A stretch of 44,102 bases of DNA from Thermoflexus sp. (GCF_025055495.1 NZ_JANWXB010000130.1:1-44102), one strand, 5' to 3'; numbered from the stretch's first letter, positions 8,465-17,167 are shown. Notes: generated from the sequence alone by a model not told the origin. Made by a program: numbers and translations.

Positions 8465-9505
8465 ATGGATGCCGAAGCGCTCGCCCGACGTCTGGAGGCG
8501 ATCCCTCGCGTTCCGCTGGTGAACGAGCCCACCCCGCTGGAATACCTCCCCCGCTTCAGCGCAGCGATCGGTCGGCCGATTTACCTGAAGCGGGATGATC
8601 ACATCGGCCCGGCCATGGGCGGGAACAAAGCGCGCAAGCTGGAGTATCTGCTGGCCGACGCCCTCCGCTGGGGCCACCATCGGGTGGTCACTTATGGAGG
8701 GCTTCAATCCAACCACGCACGGATCACCGCCGCCGCCGCCCGACGCCTCGGCCTGGAACCCCATCTGTTCTACTTCGCCCCTCGTCCCTCGCGTCTGACA
8801 GGGAACCTTCTGGTAAACGATCTCCTGGGAGCCCACATGCACTTTCTTCCCTTTGGAGGCGGCACCCGGCCTCGTTCCCTGGCCTGGACCGATTTCCTGG
8901 TCCACCTTCTGGCCTGGGTGCGGGTCGGCCGGCATTATTTCATTCCCGTCGGCGGACGTTCGGTCCTGGGCGGGCTAGGCTACGTGCGGGCGGCTCTGGA
9001 GCTACATCGACAGGCACAGGCGGAGGGCCTGGAAAACGCATGGGTCGTGATGGCGGTCGGAACCGGCGGGATGCTGGCGGGATTATGGGCGGGGTTTACT
9101 TTACTGCGATCGCCGCTGCGCTTGCTCGGCATCGACATCGGGGCGCTATGGAAAAATTTCCCCACCACCGTCGCCCGTCTGGCGGAACGGATCTGTGCCC
9201 GCTTAGGAGAGCCCCATCGATTCTCCGCCACGGAGGTCCCCCTGATCGAGCGGACCTACGCCGGCCCCAGCTATGGCGTGCCTTCCCCGGAGGGGAATGA
9301 GACATTGCGACGGCTGGCTCGAATGGAAGGAATCCTCCTGGATCCGATTTACACCGCCAAGGCCTTCGCTGGAATGCTGAAACAGATCGAAAAGGGACAG
9401 CTGGGCAAGGGGGAGCCGGTGATCTTCCTCCACAGTGGGGGATTGCCGGCGCTGTTTGCTTTTGAGGAACAGGCGCAGGATTCCGCGCTGGGAGAACCGG
9501 GTTGA
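8465..9505 (+). CDS. D-cysteine desulfhydrase/ACC deaminase-family PLP enzyme
   Basis: Fold-type II PLP-dependent enzyme, 346 aa. The motif 'GGNKARKLEYLLADAL' contains the Schiff-base lysine (K55). 'TYGGLQSNHARITAAAARRL' is the family's substrate-carboxylate loop, and 'VVMAVGTGGMLAGLWAGF' is the phosphate-binding glycine loop. Length matches the 330-350 residues of D-cysteine desulfhydrases and ACC deaminases. The two activities differ by a few active-site residues that I cannot assign safely, so the exact substrate is open. I chose the ATG at 8465 because the frame upstream runs through the end of the flavoprotein gene and carries no family similarity. Confidence 0.85.
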   Translation: MDAEALARRLEAIPRVPLVNEPTPLEYLPRFSAAIGRPIYLKRDDHIGPAMGGNKARKLEYLLADALRWGHHRVVTYGGLQSNHARITAAAARRLGLEPHLFYFAPRPSRLTGNLLVNDLLGAHMHFLPFGGGTRPRSLAWTDFLVHLLAWVRVGRHYFIPVGGRSVLGGLGYVRAALELHRQAQAEGLENAWVVMAVGTGGMLAGLWAGFTLLRSPLRLLGIDIGALWKNFPTTVARLAERICARLGEPHRFSATEVPLIERTYAGPSYGVPSPEGNETLRRLARMEGILLDPIYTAKAFAGMLKQIEKGQLGKGEPVIFLHSGGLPALFAFEEQAQDSALGEPG

Positions 9506-9647
9506 TCGTCCCTGGCTGAGCCTGCCCGGCGCCTCCTCCGCATTTCCTCAACCGCAACCGGTCAGCCTGCCAGTGCTTTGTCCAGTTATCCACTGATGGT
9601 TTGAGGAACCGAAGCCTGTTCGGAAGGCCATGGTCCCTCCTCCCTTT

Positions 9648-9690
9648 CTCTCCTCTCCCCACGGCCTAGAGGGCCGTGGGGAGGGGAGAG
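9648..9690. repeat. GC-rich hairpin, family 1
   Basis: A 19-bp stem (9648-9666 with 9672-9690) with one mismatch. Its core CTCCCCACGGCC pairs with GGCCGTGGGGAG. The same core recurs at 15961-16001 and 36443-36481, so this is a dispersed intergenic family. It could act as a terminator or mRNA-end stabiliser. Confidence 0.75.
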
Positions 9691-9699
9691 CAAAACATC

Positions 9700-9747
9700 T
9701 TTCGGGGGCGGTGCGAGGGCCAAAGGCCCCCCGCACCGCCCCCGAAA
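9700..9747. repeat. GC-rich hairpin, family 2
   Basis: TTTCGGGGGCGGTGCG (9700-9715) pairs perfectly with 9732-9747, and an inner GGGCC/GGCCC stem (9717-9721 with 9725-9729) extends it. The outer border, read in the reverse direction from about 9759, closely matches 44076-44100 at the window end. Confidence 0.75.
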
Positions 9748-10129
9748 ACCCCCAAATGCAAAGATGGACAAAGCCCCAGTCTCTCCTTCGATGGATCCCC
9801 GCTTTTCGCCCTCGCTCCTACCCCCGATGAAACCGGACTCCGGACAAACCTGCAATAAACGGAAGTCGCGGAGAAGGGGGAGAGGACCGGTCGGAACAGA
9901 GAACTCGTCGAACGGGCTCCACCGTAACCCCCTTCCCCGGGCAGGCCACGGGCTTTTTTGGCCGGAGCCCGAGCGCCCCGCGCTGCCCGGCTATCCTTCG
10001 AGCCGCATGTTATGAAGTCTTAATGCTCGCACAACTGACCGATAACGGCCCTCCGATATGCTGACCTATGGATGGAAGCGGGGGAAGCCGTGACTTCCCC
10101 CACCACAACCTGAAGCGGAGGTGCGTGCG

Positions 10130-10678
10130 ATGCGTCGATGGTGGCTGTTTGTTCCCCTTCTCCTTCTGGCCCTGCTGGCCGGCGCGTTCGGCCTAGGCGC
10201 CCTGGGTCGGGCCCAGGCGGCCACCGCCGTGCCCTTTGGTAGTTTTCTGGGCCACCGCGGGTGGGGGTTCGGCCGAGGGCTCTGTGGCCAGGCCGGACTG
10301 GAGGCGGCCGCGAAGGCCCTCAATATGACCCCCGAGGAGCTCTCCACCCAGCTGTGGGGCGGCCGCACGCTGGCGGAACTCGCGGACAAGGCCGGCGTGG
10401 ACCTTCAGAAGGTCCGCGACGCGGTGAACCAGGCCTGCGTCCAGGCGATCAAGAACGCCATCGAGCAGGCCGTTCAGGCGGGTCAGCTGACCCGTGAGCA
10501 GGCGGACTGGCTGCTTCAGGGGCTGGACCGCGGCTACTGGGGCCCAGGGAGCGGCTGGTGGGGCTTCCGGGGCTTCTGGGGCCGCGGATGGGGGGCTCCG
10601 AAGGCGCCGGCCACACCCACCCCCGGCGGCACGAGCTTCCCACGCCCGCGGTTCCTCGTTCCCGGTCGCTCGGCCTGA
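10130..10678 (+). CDS. Secreted Gly/Trp-rich protein, function unknown
   Basis: A 182-aa protein with an evident signal peptide (basic start, Leu/Ala-rich core, 'AQA' cleavage-like site near residue 31). The mature part has a conserved-looking helical segment 'ALNMTPEELSTQLWGGRTLA' and 'VQAGQLTREQADWLLQGL', a pattern seen in small exported proteins of Chloroflexota and Firmicutes (DUF2680-like). A Gly/Trp/Phe-rich run and a Pro/Thr-rich tail follow. The ATG at 10130 has GGAGG eight bases upstream; a GTG at 10121 overlaps that site and is less likely. It stands alone, and the role is unknown. Confidence 0.65.
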   Translation: MRRWWLFVPLLLLALLAGAFGLGALGRAQAATAVPFGSFLGHRGWGFGRGLCGQAGLEAAAKALNMTPEELSTQLWGGRTLAELADKAGVDLQKVRDAVNQACVQAIKNAIEQAVQAGQLTREQADWLLQGLDRGYWGPGSGWWGFRGFWGRGWGAPKAPATPTPGGTSFPRPRFLVPGRSA

Positions 10679-10995
10679 CTCTCCCAGCAGCCTGATCCAT
10701 GAAGATCGGGCAATCAAACCGTTGCCTGATCGAGCAAGGACCCCGCGACAGGGCCTTTAGGGGTGCAGGAGACGTTTATGGACAGGATGCGGGCCGCCTT
10801 TGGCGGCCCGCATCCAATGAAACAGGGAGGTGGAATCCATCGGCTGGGGGAGATAGGGCCACTTTTGCAGTCCTACCTATCCCAAAGCCCTTGGAGGAGG
10901 AAATCGGTTTTCGGGCGGTAGGGCTGATGCCCTTCAGCCCTCCATCCTACCCCTTACCTTATCGAAGAGGGACGAGATTGCCAACGGAGGACGGG
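10679..10995. other. Intergenic region upstream of htrA-like gene
   Basis: About 315 bp without a supported gene. The in-frame extension of the protease upstream of its ATG has no signal-like or domain content. It contains the perfect hairpin at 10785-10815 and a weaker GGGCTGA/TCAGCCC stem at 10921-10940. I do not see a clear promoter. Confidence 0.6.
10785..10815 (+). terminator. Terminator-like hairpin
   Basis: GGATGCGGGCCGCC (10785-10798) pairs perfectly with 10802-10815 around TTT. No T-tract follows, so it may be an mRNA-end structure for the preceding gene rather than a full intrinsic terminator. Confidence 0.5.
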
Positions 10996-12174
10996 ATGAA
11001 TGCCTTACGATGGATTCGAAGGATGGGCCTGGGGGTTCTGCTCCTGCTCGCCGCCTGCCAGGCGGTCCGAACGCCTCCCTCCTCGCAGCCCGCGGCGACG
11101 CCTCCCCGCGAAGGCCAGTCATCGGCTCCGGTCGCCGGCCTCGCAACGCCGATCCAGGTTGCCGCCCAGGAGGCCGGCAGCCCGGTGGAAGCGCTGGAGC
11201 AACACCTCGAGGCCATCTATCAGCAGGTGAACCCTTCCGTGGTGCATATCCGCGTCCGTAGCGGTCGAGGCGTATTCCAGCAGGAGAGCACCGGATCGGG
11301 GTTCGTTTACGATTCCCAGGGTCATATTGTCACCAATTATCACGTGGTGGAGGGGGCCAGCGCGATCGTCGTCACCTTTGCGGATGGGACGGAAAGCACC
11401 GCTCAAGTCGTAGGTGTGGATCCGGATAGCGATCTCGCGGTCATCCGGGTGGATGCGCCCACCGCTCCGTTGCGTCCGATCGCGTTAGGGGATTCCGGGA
11501 GCGTGCGGCCGGGGCAGCTGGCGATCGCCATCGGCAACCCCTTCGGGCTGGAGGGGACTATGACCTTGGGGATCGTCAGCGCCGTGGGGCGGGTGATCCG
11601 GCCAGGCGCCCGGCCGTTCAGCATCCCCAACATGATCCAGACGGACGCGCCGATCAACCCGGGGAACTCCGGCGGCCCGCTACTGGACAGCGAGGGGCGG
11701 GTGATCGGAGTGAACACGATGATCTTCTCTCAAAGCGGAACCTCCTCCGGGGTCGGATTCGCCGTTCCCGTCAACACGGTGAAGCGGGTGGTGCCGGAAC
11801 TGATCGCGCGGGGCCGTTATGATCACCCATGGCTGGGGATCTCCGGGTTCTCGGTGACGCCACTGGCAGCGAAAGAGCTGGGGTTGCCCGCTGAACGCGG
11901 CGCTCTGATCCTCGAGGTAGACCCGCGGGGTCCTGCCGCTCAGGCCGGCCTGCGCGGCGGCACGCAACCAGCCAACTACGAAGGAGAGACGATCGCTCTG
12001 GGCGGCGATCTCATCGTGGCGATCGACGGTCAACCGGTTCGCAGTATGGAGGATCTCATCGCTTACCTGGAGGAGAAACGAAAACCAGGGGATGAGGTGG
12101 TGCTGGCGATCCTGCGCGACGGAAAAACCCAGGAGGTCCGGGTGCGTCTGGCCTCTCGCCCCTCGGGGGCATAA
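10996..12174 (+). CDS. HtrA/DegP-type S1C serine protease, lipoprotein
   Basis: Envelope quality-control protease, 392 aa from the ATG at 10996 (GGAGG five bases upstream). The N-terminus 'MGLGVLLLLAAC' ends in a lipobox cysteine, so it is probably membrane-tethered outside the cytoplasm. A Pro/Ala/Ser linker leads to the trypsin-like domain. The catalytic triad is visible as His116 ('NYHVVEG'), Asp146 ('DSDLAVI') and Ser225 ('NPGNSGGPL'). One C-terminal PDZ domain starts near 'YDHPWLGISG' and includes 'GALILEVDPRGPAAQAGLRG'. Length and domain order fit single-PDZ DegS/HtrA proteins. A strong terminator follows, so it is probably monocistronic. Confidence 0.93.
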   Translation: MNALRWIRRMGLGVLLLLAACQAVRTPPSSQPAATPPREGQSSAPVAGLATPIQVAAQEAGSPVEALEQHLEAIYQQVNPSVVHIRVRSGRGVFQQESTGSGFVYDSQGHIVTNYHVVEGASAIVVTFADGTESTAQVVGVDPDSDLAVIRVDAPTAPLRPIALGDSGSVRPGQLAIAIGNPFGLEGTMTLGIVSAVGRVIRPGARPFSIPNMIQTDAPINPGNSGGPLLDSEGRVIGVNTMIFSQSGTSSGVGFAVPVNTVKRVVPELIARGRYDHPWLGISGFSVTPLAAKELGLPAERGALILEVDPRGPAAQAGLRGGTQPANYEGETIALGGDLIVAIDGQPVRSMEDLIAYLEEKRKPGDEVVLAILRDGKTQEVRVRLASRPSGA

Positions 12175-12195
12175 GGTCAAGGACTTGATCCCCGA

Positions 12196-12239
12196 CGCAT
12201 GGACGGCGCGCCTTAAGCGCCGTCCATGCGTTCTTCTTT
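12196..12239. terminator. Intrinsic terminator after htrA-like gene
   Basis: A perfect 14-bp stem, CGCATGGACGGCGC (12196-12209) with 12217-12230, loop GCCTTAA, is followed by TTCTTCTTT. It lies between convergent genes and could serve both strands. Confidence 0.85.
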
Positions 12240-12255
12240 ATGCCACTGGGAGCGC

Positions 12256-12576
12256 CTAACCCCCGGTTTGACGCTGACGCTCCAGCAACTCACGGATGTC
12301 CGTCAGGGTCTCGCTGATCCGAAAGGCCACCATCAGAAGCTCCGCGTAGATTCTCGAGGCCAGGACTCCCAGAACGACCACTAAGGGGCTCACGCAGATC
12401 GCCGCGAGAACTGCGCCTGCGCCCTCGCGACCTCCAGCGATCCCTGCCCCGCTGATCCCGCTGACCAGCACGGCGCAACCGCTCAGCAGGCTGAGGGCCA
12501 CGCCGATCCAGAAAAGCACCTGAATGATGTAGGGGGTGATCATCCGGCGGAAGGTGAGGAAATCGCTCCAGTTCAT
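12256..12576 (-). CDS. DUF4282-family small membrane protein
   Basis: A 106-aa protein. The N-terminus 'DFLTFRRMITPYIIQVLFWI' fits the DUF4282 pattern, followed by two transmembrane segments and a soluble tail 'LMVAFRISETLTDIRELLER' predicted to be helical and cytoplasmic. AGGAGGG lies upstream of the ATG. It is convergent with the protease gene and divergent from the DUF4190 gene. Function is unknown for the family. Confidence 0.75.
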   Translation of the reverse strand: MNWSDFLTFRRMITPYIIQVLFWIGVALSLLSGCAVLVSGISGAGIAGGREGAGAVLAAICVSPLVVVLGVLASRIYAELLMVAFRISETLTDIRELLERQRQTGG

Positions 12577-12733
12577 GGCTGCCCTCCTGTCAGACGATGT
12601 TCACCGGACACAGTATACAATCGACGCATCCATCGGTTCCAAATGGCAAAATATAGGAGTTCATATAGGGGTTACGGGTAGGCCTGTGGATGAACTCAAC
12701 GGTTGAGGGGCGCCATCGGAAAGTTAAATCCGA

Positions 12734-12739
12734 TATAAT
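12734..12739 (+). promoter_or_regulatory. TATAAT -10-like box
   Basis: A perfect TATAAT stands about 75 bp upstream of the DUF4190 gene in an AT-rich patch. I find no good -35 at 16-18 bp, so the promoter call is tentative. Confidence 0.4.
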
Positions 12740-12814
12740 TAGCTATGTGGCATGACCTCCAACGACCGTCTGATAGACTCAGAACGGGGAACACGAACTT
12801 AGGAGGTGTTTCAG

Positions 12815-13165
12815 ATGACAGAAGCGCCCTCTCCCACCCCGACCGCGAGAACCAATGGCAAGGCGATCGCCAGCTTGGTGCTGAGCCTTCTGGGCCTGGT
12901 GGGGGTCCTCCCAATCATCGGTCCGATCATCGGGATCATCCTGGGCAATCAGGCGAAAGCAGAGATCGCTCAAAGCGGCGGCGCTTTCACCGGAGAAGGG
13001 CTGGCCCAGGCAGGGGTCATCCTGGGATGGGTGGCTCTTGGGCTGAGCGCGCTGGGGGTGATTTGCGCGGTGCTGGCCTTCGGAGGCGTTCTGGGATTAG
13101 GGGTCTGTTCCGCCCTTCAGCAGTCCTCCCAGCTCTTCCCTCAGGCCTTCGTCGCCTGGAGATAA
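12815..13165 (+). CDS. DUF4190-family small membrane protein
   Basis: A 116-aa protein. A Pro/Thr-rich cytoplasmic N-terminus ('TEAPSPTPTART') precedes 'NGKAIASLVLSLLGLVG', the typical DUF4190 opening, and two hydrophobic segments flank the polar 'GNQAKAEIAQSGGAFTGEGL'. The C-terminus contains another hydrophobic stretch. A perfect AGGAGG is 8 nt before the ATG; a GTG at 12806 overlaps it and is rejected. Function is unknown. Confidence 0.75.
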   Translation: MTEAPSPTPTARTNGKAIASLVLSLLGLVGVLPIIGPIIGIILGNQAKAEIAQSGGAFTGEGLAQAGVILGWVALGLSALGVICAVLAFGGVLGLGVCSALQQSSQLFPQAFVAWR

Positions 13166-13240
13166 GGCGCCCGACTCTTCAAACCGACGCGGAGGGCTTT
13201 GATCCGCGGCTCCTGAGACGGATCGACAGGCTGCGTCCTT

Positions 13241-13275
13241 GGCTGGGAAGGCCGCCTTCGGGGGCCTTCCCAGCC
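13241..13275. terminator. Hairpin between convergent genes
   Basis: GGCTGGGAAGGCC (13241-13253) pairs perfectly with 13263-13275, loop 9 nt. It lies between the DUF4190 gene (plus) and the MFS gene (minus). It is probably a shared transcript-end structure; there is no T-tract on either side. Confidence 0.6.
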
Positions 13276-13333
13276 CCCAACCCTTCTCTCGATCTTCCCC
13301 CTCCCCCATCCCATCGAAGGGCGAACCGATTCG

Positions 13334-14707
13334 CTACCCCAATCGGCGGATTTCCGGGTAATGCTGATGCACCCAGAGCATATAGCCCAGGCTGGCCACA
13401 GCGCCTAAAGCGACCGTGGCAGGCGCGCCCAGCCAGCCGGCCATCAGGCCAGCCTGCAACCCACCCAGGCGCATCATCGCCTGAAACGAAAGCGTATAAA
13501 CCCCCATCACCCGTCCCCGCACCGAATCCTCCACATGCGTCTGAATCAGCGTGTTGGCCAGCGCGTTCTGCCATACGAAAGCGATCCCAGTGAGCACCAG
13601 AAAGATCAGGGCGATAAAAAAGGATCGGGAGAGGGAGAACCCCAGCAACGCCACCGGAAAGCCCAGATTCCCCCACGTCAGCATGCGTCCCCGCTGGCCC
13701 GCATCCCCATATGCCGCCGCCAGCAACGCCCCGGCGACCGCGCCCACCCCCACGGCTCCCATCATCAGCCCATAGGCAACGGCCTCCGGCTGAACGCACG
13801 AGAGAAGGGCTCCTCCCAAGGGGTTCTCCACAGTTGCCCGGCAAAGGGCCTCCACCACTGGCACTGCGCTGTCCCAGAGGGAAGTGCGAGCGAAAACCGG
13901 GAGAAGCGTGGTGTAGGGCATGGACAAAAAGGCGGAAACGCCCACCATGCCCACCAGGCCCTGTAGGATGGCATCCGATCGGATCCGCGCCAGCCCGGCC
14001 AGGGGATCCGCGGAAAGGTTAGACAAGCGCCGTCGTGCGGTCGATGAAGGCAGCCGCATGATCAGCAGGCCGGCGATCACCGCAAGGAACGAGAGGCCGT
14101 TCAGGAAGAAGGCCATCGCCTCCCCCAGCGTGGCCACCACCAGCCCGGCCAGGGAGGGACCAAGGATCCGGGCGAAATTGAAGAGGGAGGAGTTCAGGGC
14201 GATGGCGTTCCCCAGATCCTCCTCGCCGACCATCTCCACCACGAAGGCTTGGCGCGCGGGCATATCCAGCATCTGCAGGGCCGCCAGGAGCATGGCCATC
14301 CCCCAGACATGCCAGACCTGGACACGGCCGCTCCAGGTCAGCCAGGCCAGGAGGAAGGCCTGGCCCATCATGAGCGATTGCGTGATCACCACCAGCCAGC
14401 GCCGGGGGAAGCGATCGGCCAGGCTCCCGCCGAAGAGGGCCAGGGGCAAAAGCGGCAGAACCGAGAGGCCGTTCATGATGCCCAGGCTGGCCGGCGACCC
14501 GCTGAGCCGATAGACCAGCCAGTTCTGGGCGATGGTTTGCATCCAGGTCCCGCTGAGGGAGATCAGCTGGCCGAAGAAATACAACCGGTAATTCCAGTGA
14601 CGAAGCGCCCGGAACGGGGAACGCGCGCGATGATTGGACATTGCCGGCATCCATCCCCATCGGTGGATCCGGAGGTGTGTTGAGGCCACCTTCGGCGGCC
14701 CCATCAT
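13334..14707 (-). CDS. MFS exporter (MFS_3/EntS-like)
   Basis: Major facilitator protein of about 430-457 aa with roughly twelve hydrophobic segments. The opening 'SPFRALRHWNYRLYFFGQLI' and 'GTWMQTIAQNWLVYRLSGSP' are typical of the MFS_3 (enterobactin-exporter-like, DHA3) branch. The loop 2-3 motif is 'GGSLADRFPRRW'. Substrate unknown. The start is ambiguous: the ATG at 14707 overlaps the galK stop as TGATG, suggesting coupling, but has no Shine-Dalgarno and adds a 22-residue leader; ATGs at 14650 and 14641 give more family-like N-termini. Being downstream of galK does not by itself imply sugar transport. Confidence 0.86.
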   Translation of the reverse strand: MMGPPKVASTHLRIHRWGWMPAMSNHRARSPFRALRHWNYRLYFFGQLISLSGTWMQTIAQNWLVYRLSGSPASLGIMNGLSVLPLLPLALFGGSLADRFPRRWLVVITQSLMMGQAFLLAWLTWSGRVQVWHVWGMAMLLAALQMLDMPARQAFVVEMVGEEDLGNAIALNSSLFNFARILGPSLAGLVVATLGEAMAFFLNGLSFLAVIAGLLIMRLPSSTARRRLSNLSADPLAGLARIRSDAILQGLVGMVGVSAFLSMPYTTLLPVFARTSLWDSAVPVVEALCRATVENPLGGALLSCVQPEAVAYGLMMGAVGVGAVAGALLAAAYGDAGQRGRMLTWGNLGFPVALLGFSLSRSFFIALIFLVLTGIAFVWQNALANTLIQTHVEDSVRGRVMGVYTLSFQAMMRLGGLQAGLMAGWLGAPATVALGAVASLGYMLWVHQHYPEIRRLG

Positions 14708-15876
14708 CAGATCGCATGGAGATGCACGGTGGCGCCCTCGTCCGGCGCCACTGCGAACAGAGCCGGCCGTCGGCCGAAGCGAGCCTCATAGAGACGGGCC
14801 ATGGCCTCGCTGGCCGCCTGAACCGCTTCCCGTTGAACCACCGCGAGAATGCTGCCTCCGAAGCCAGCCCCTGTCAGCCGGGCTCCATATACGCCGGGAA
14901 CCGAACGGGCTGCCTCCACTAAGGTGTCCAGCTCCGGGGCGCTGACCTCATAATCCAGCCGCAAGCTCTCGTGAGAGGCGTTCAGCCCTTCCCCAAAGGC
15001 CAGGAGATCCCTGCGTTCCAGCGCGGCCACCGCCGCCAGGACCCGGTCGTTCTCCGTCACCACATGCCGGGCCCGCCGGTAGATCAGCTCCGGAAGCTCC
15101 GCCCGGGCCTCTTCCAACTGCGCTGGGGATACATCTCGCAACGCGCGAATTCCGGGGTATCGCCGCTGAAGCCGTCGCACGGCCTCTTCGCACTGGGCCC
15201 GGCGCTCATTGTATCCGGAGGCCGCCAGCTCCCGGCGCACCCCGCTGTCGGCCACCAAGACCACTACCTCTTCCGGGATGGCGATGAGGCGGGTTTCCAG
15301 GGAGCGGCAATCGATGAGCAGGGCATGGCCGCGTCGGCCGAACAGGGCCGCCATCTGGTCCATGATCCCACATCGCACCCCTACAAACTCGTTCTCCGCC
15401 CGCTGACACAGACGCGCCAGCTCCAGGCGAGGCATTTCGCGGCCGCTGAGGGTGAGCCAGGCCACCGCGAAGGCCACCTCCAGCGCGGCGGAAGAGCTCA
15501 AGCCACTGGCGATCGGCACATCCCCTGAGATCACGGCGTCCAGCCCCGGGAGATGAACACCGGATCGCTCTAAGGCCCATGCCACCCCCGCCGGATAAGC
15601 CGCCCATCCCCGCAAGCTCCCCGGCCGCAGCCCATCCAGCGAGAAGCCGGCCTCCTCCCCGAAATCCGCTGCGATCAGATACGCCTGCCGATCCGGACGC
15701 GGACGAGCCGCCACCCAGACCGCCCGGTCGATGGCGATCGGAAGGACGAAGCCATCGTTGTAATCCGTATGCTCTCCGATCAGATTCACCCGGCCGGGGG
15801 CCCGGGCCCGTAGGGATGGTGGTTCACCGAACCGTTCTCGAAACACGTGGATCGCCCGCGCCTCAGCATGGATCAT
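14707..15876 (-). CDS. galK: Galactokinase
   Basis: Phosphorylates D-galactose at O-1 using ATP, the entry step of the Leloir pathway, in the cytoplasm. At 389 aa it matches the family. The galactokinase signature 'GRVNLIGEHTDY' is at residues 28-39, the GHMP phosphate loop 'PIASGLSSSAA' at about 121-131 and the catalytic Asp in 'CGIMDQ' (D173). The C-terminal motif 'GARLTGAGFGGSILAV' is present. GAGG lies 8 nt before the ATG. No galT, galE or galM lies nearby, so the rest of the pathway must be elsewhere. The gene overlaps the MFS gene by one base. Confidence 0.93.
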   Translation of the reverse strand: MIHAEARAIHVFRERFGEPPSLRARAPGRVNLIGEHTDYNDGFVLPIAIDRAVWVAARPRPDRQAYLIAADFGEEAGFSLDGLRPGSLRGWAAYPAGVAWALERSGVHLPGLDAVISGDVPIASGLSSSAALEVAFAVAWLTLSGREMPRLELARLCQRAENEFVGVRCGIMDQMAALFGRRGHALLIDCRSLETRLIAIPEEVVVLVADSGVRRELAASGYNERRAQCEEAVRRLQRRYPGIRALRDVSPAQLEEARAELPELIYRRARHVVTENDRVLAAVAALERRDLLAFGEGLNASHESLRLDYEVSAPELDTLVEAARSVPGVYGARLTGAGFGGSILAVVQREAVQAASEAMARLYEARFGRRPALFAVAPDEGATVHLHAI

Positions 15877-15960
15877 CCCAGGATCCTCAAAGAACGGAGT
15901 TCAATCACCACGATTCTATGTCAATAGGAGTCACGCAGCTCCTCACCCCCAAATGTTTGG

Positions 15961-16001
15961 ATCCCCCTCCCCACGGCCCGAAGGGTCGTGGGGAGGGGGA
16001 T
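15961..16001. repeat. GC-rich hairpin, family 1
   Basis: A 19-bp stem (15961-15979 with 15983-16001) with one G-T wobble. It has the same CTCCCCACGGCC core as 9648-9690 and 36443-36481 and lies between the divergent galK and hypA. Confidence 0.75.
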
Positions 16002-16122
16002 AAGGAGGGGCATCCCGCTTCGCTTAGCCGGCTTCCCACTGCGTAATTCCTATAGTGAAACGGGAATCTCAGAATGGCAAGATATCCGGCTGAAGCCGGC
16101 CTTCCCTCTGAAAACCCTGCGC

Positions 16123-16128
16123 TATACT
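16123..16128 (+). promoter_or_regulatory. -10-like box before hypA
   Basis: TATACT lies 21 bp upstream of the hypA ATG, which has a purine-rich CAGAGGGGGA ribosome site. I cannot see a good -35, so a regulated or alternative-sigma promoter is possible. Confidence 0.4.
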
Positions 16129-16149
16129 TAAGCAGAGGGGGACATCCAT

Positions 16150-16539
16150 ATGCACGAGCTGGCGATCACCCAGGGGATCCTCTCCGTGGTCCTGGAGGCG
16201 GCCGAGGCCGCAAGGGCGCGACGGGTGCTCGCGATCGATCTCATTGTGGGCGCCCTCACGGGTTACGTGGATGATTCCATCCGCTTCTATTTCGATTTGC
16301 TCAGCCAAGGGACACCCGCCGAGGGCGCCATCCTGAGGATCCGACGGGAGCCTGGACAGGGACATTGCCAGACGTGCGGAGCCACGTTCCGGGTGGAACC
16401 TCCGCTGTGCCCGACCTGTCCTTTCTGCGACAGCCCCCAGATCCAGATCACCGGTGGAGCCCGCTGTTTCGTTGAGCGCATCGAGGTGGACGATGAGGAT
16501 GAGCATACCGGTAGTGAAGGCGATCCTCCAGGCGAATGA
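16150..16539 (+). CDS. hypA: Hydrogenase nickel-insertion protein HypA
   Basis: Delivers Ni to the [NiFe]-hydrogenase large subunit together with HypB; cytoplasmic. At 129 aa it is slightly longer than the usual ~115. The N-terminal 'MHEL' supplies the Ni-binding His2. The zinc site is Cys73-x2-Cys76 and Cys87-x2-Cys90, with an extra Cys93. The C-terminal tail 'HTGSEGDPPGE' is polar. It is the first gene of the hyp-hydrogenase island and overlaps hypB by about 40 bp. Confidence 0.95.
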   Translation: MHELAITQGILSVVLEAAEAARARRVLAIDLIVGALTGYVDDSIRFYFDLLSQGTPAEGAILRIRREPGQGHCQTCGATFRVEPPLCPTCPFCDSPQIQITGGARCFVERIEVDDEDEHTGSEGDPPGE

Positions 16540-17167
16540 GGCGGTGGCCTCGGAAAACCGAGCCGCCTTTGATGCCGCTGACCTCCTTGCGGTCAACCTG
16601 ATGTCCTCCCCCGGCGCAGGCAAAACCAGCCTGATCCTCGCCACTATAGAGCGCCTGCCCGCTTCCCTTCGGGCCGGGGTCATTGAGGGAGACATCGCCT
16701 CGACGCTGGATGCGGAGCGGATCGCCGCCCACGGGATCCCCGTGGTGCAGATCAACACAGGCGGCGCATGCCATCTGGATGCCCCTATGATCCGCTCCGC
16801 GCTTCCCCATTTACCCCTGGAAACGCTCGATGTGCTATTCATCGAAAATGTGGGGAACCTGGTCTGCCCGGCGGAGTTCGACCTGGGCGCCCATCTGAAC
16901 ATCGTGATCGCCAGCGTCCCGGAAGGCCACGACAAGCCCTATAAATACCCCGGGATGTTCCAGAAGGCCGATGGAATCGTGCTGAACAAGGCAGATCTGA
17001 TGGATGTGCTGGAGTTCGATTTGGAAGCTTTCCAACACGGTGTGGAGATCCTCCGGCCGGATGTTCCGCTTTTCATCGTCTCCTGTCGAACCGGCCACGG
17101 CTTGGAGGCCTGGACCGAATGGCTATTCGAGCAGCACCGGCTGCGACGGAAGCGCTATGAGCGATGA
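16499..17167 (+). CDS. hypB: Hydrogenase nickel-insertion GTPase HypB
   Basis: GTPase partner of HypA in Ni insertion, 222 aa. The P-loop is 'SSPGAGKTS' (residues 36-44), the metal-binding motif at the dimer interface is 'GGACHLDAPM' (C91, H92), and 'LNKADL' is the NKxD element. There is no N-terminal His-rich stretch and no CXXCGC high-affinity Ni site, so it is the minimal form and probably does not store Ni. The ATG at 16499 gives 'MSIPVVKAILQANE', matching the family start; an ATG two codons upstream is possible. It overlaps hypA at its 5' end and hypF by 11 bp. Confidence 0.95.
   Translation: MSIPVVKAILQANEAVASENRAAFDAADLLAVNLMSSPGAGKTSLILATIERLPASLRAGVIEGDIASTLDAERIAAHGIPVVQINTGGACHLDAPMIRSALPHLPLETLDVLFIENVGNLVCPAEFDLGAHLNIVIASVPEGHDKPYKYPGMFQKADGIVLNKADLMDVLEFDLEAFQHGVEILRPDVPLFIVSCRTGHGLEAWTEWLFEQHRLRRKRYER

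Larger units (their letters stand above)
9506..10129. other. Long gene-free, hairpin-rich intergenic region
   Basis: About 620 bp with no credible gene. It contains two long inverted repeats back to back (9648-9690 and 9700-9747) and then a mixed GC/AT stretch leading to the next gene. The short open frames here have no Shine-Dalgarno or recognisable similarity. Confidence 0.7.

Noticed and set aside
10699-10995. N-terminal extension of the HtrA-like protease
   Set aside because: It would put the lipoprotein signal about 100 residues inside the protein. The ATG at 10996 with GGAGG and the lipobox is decisive.
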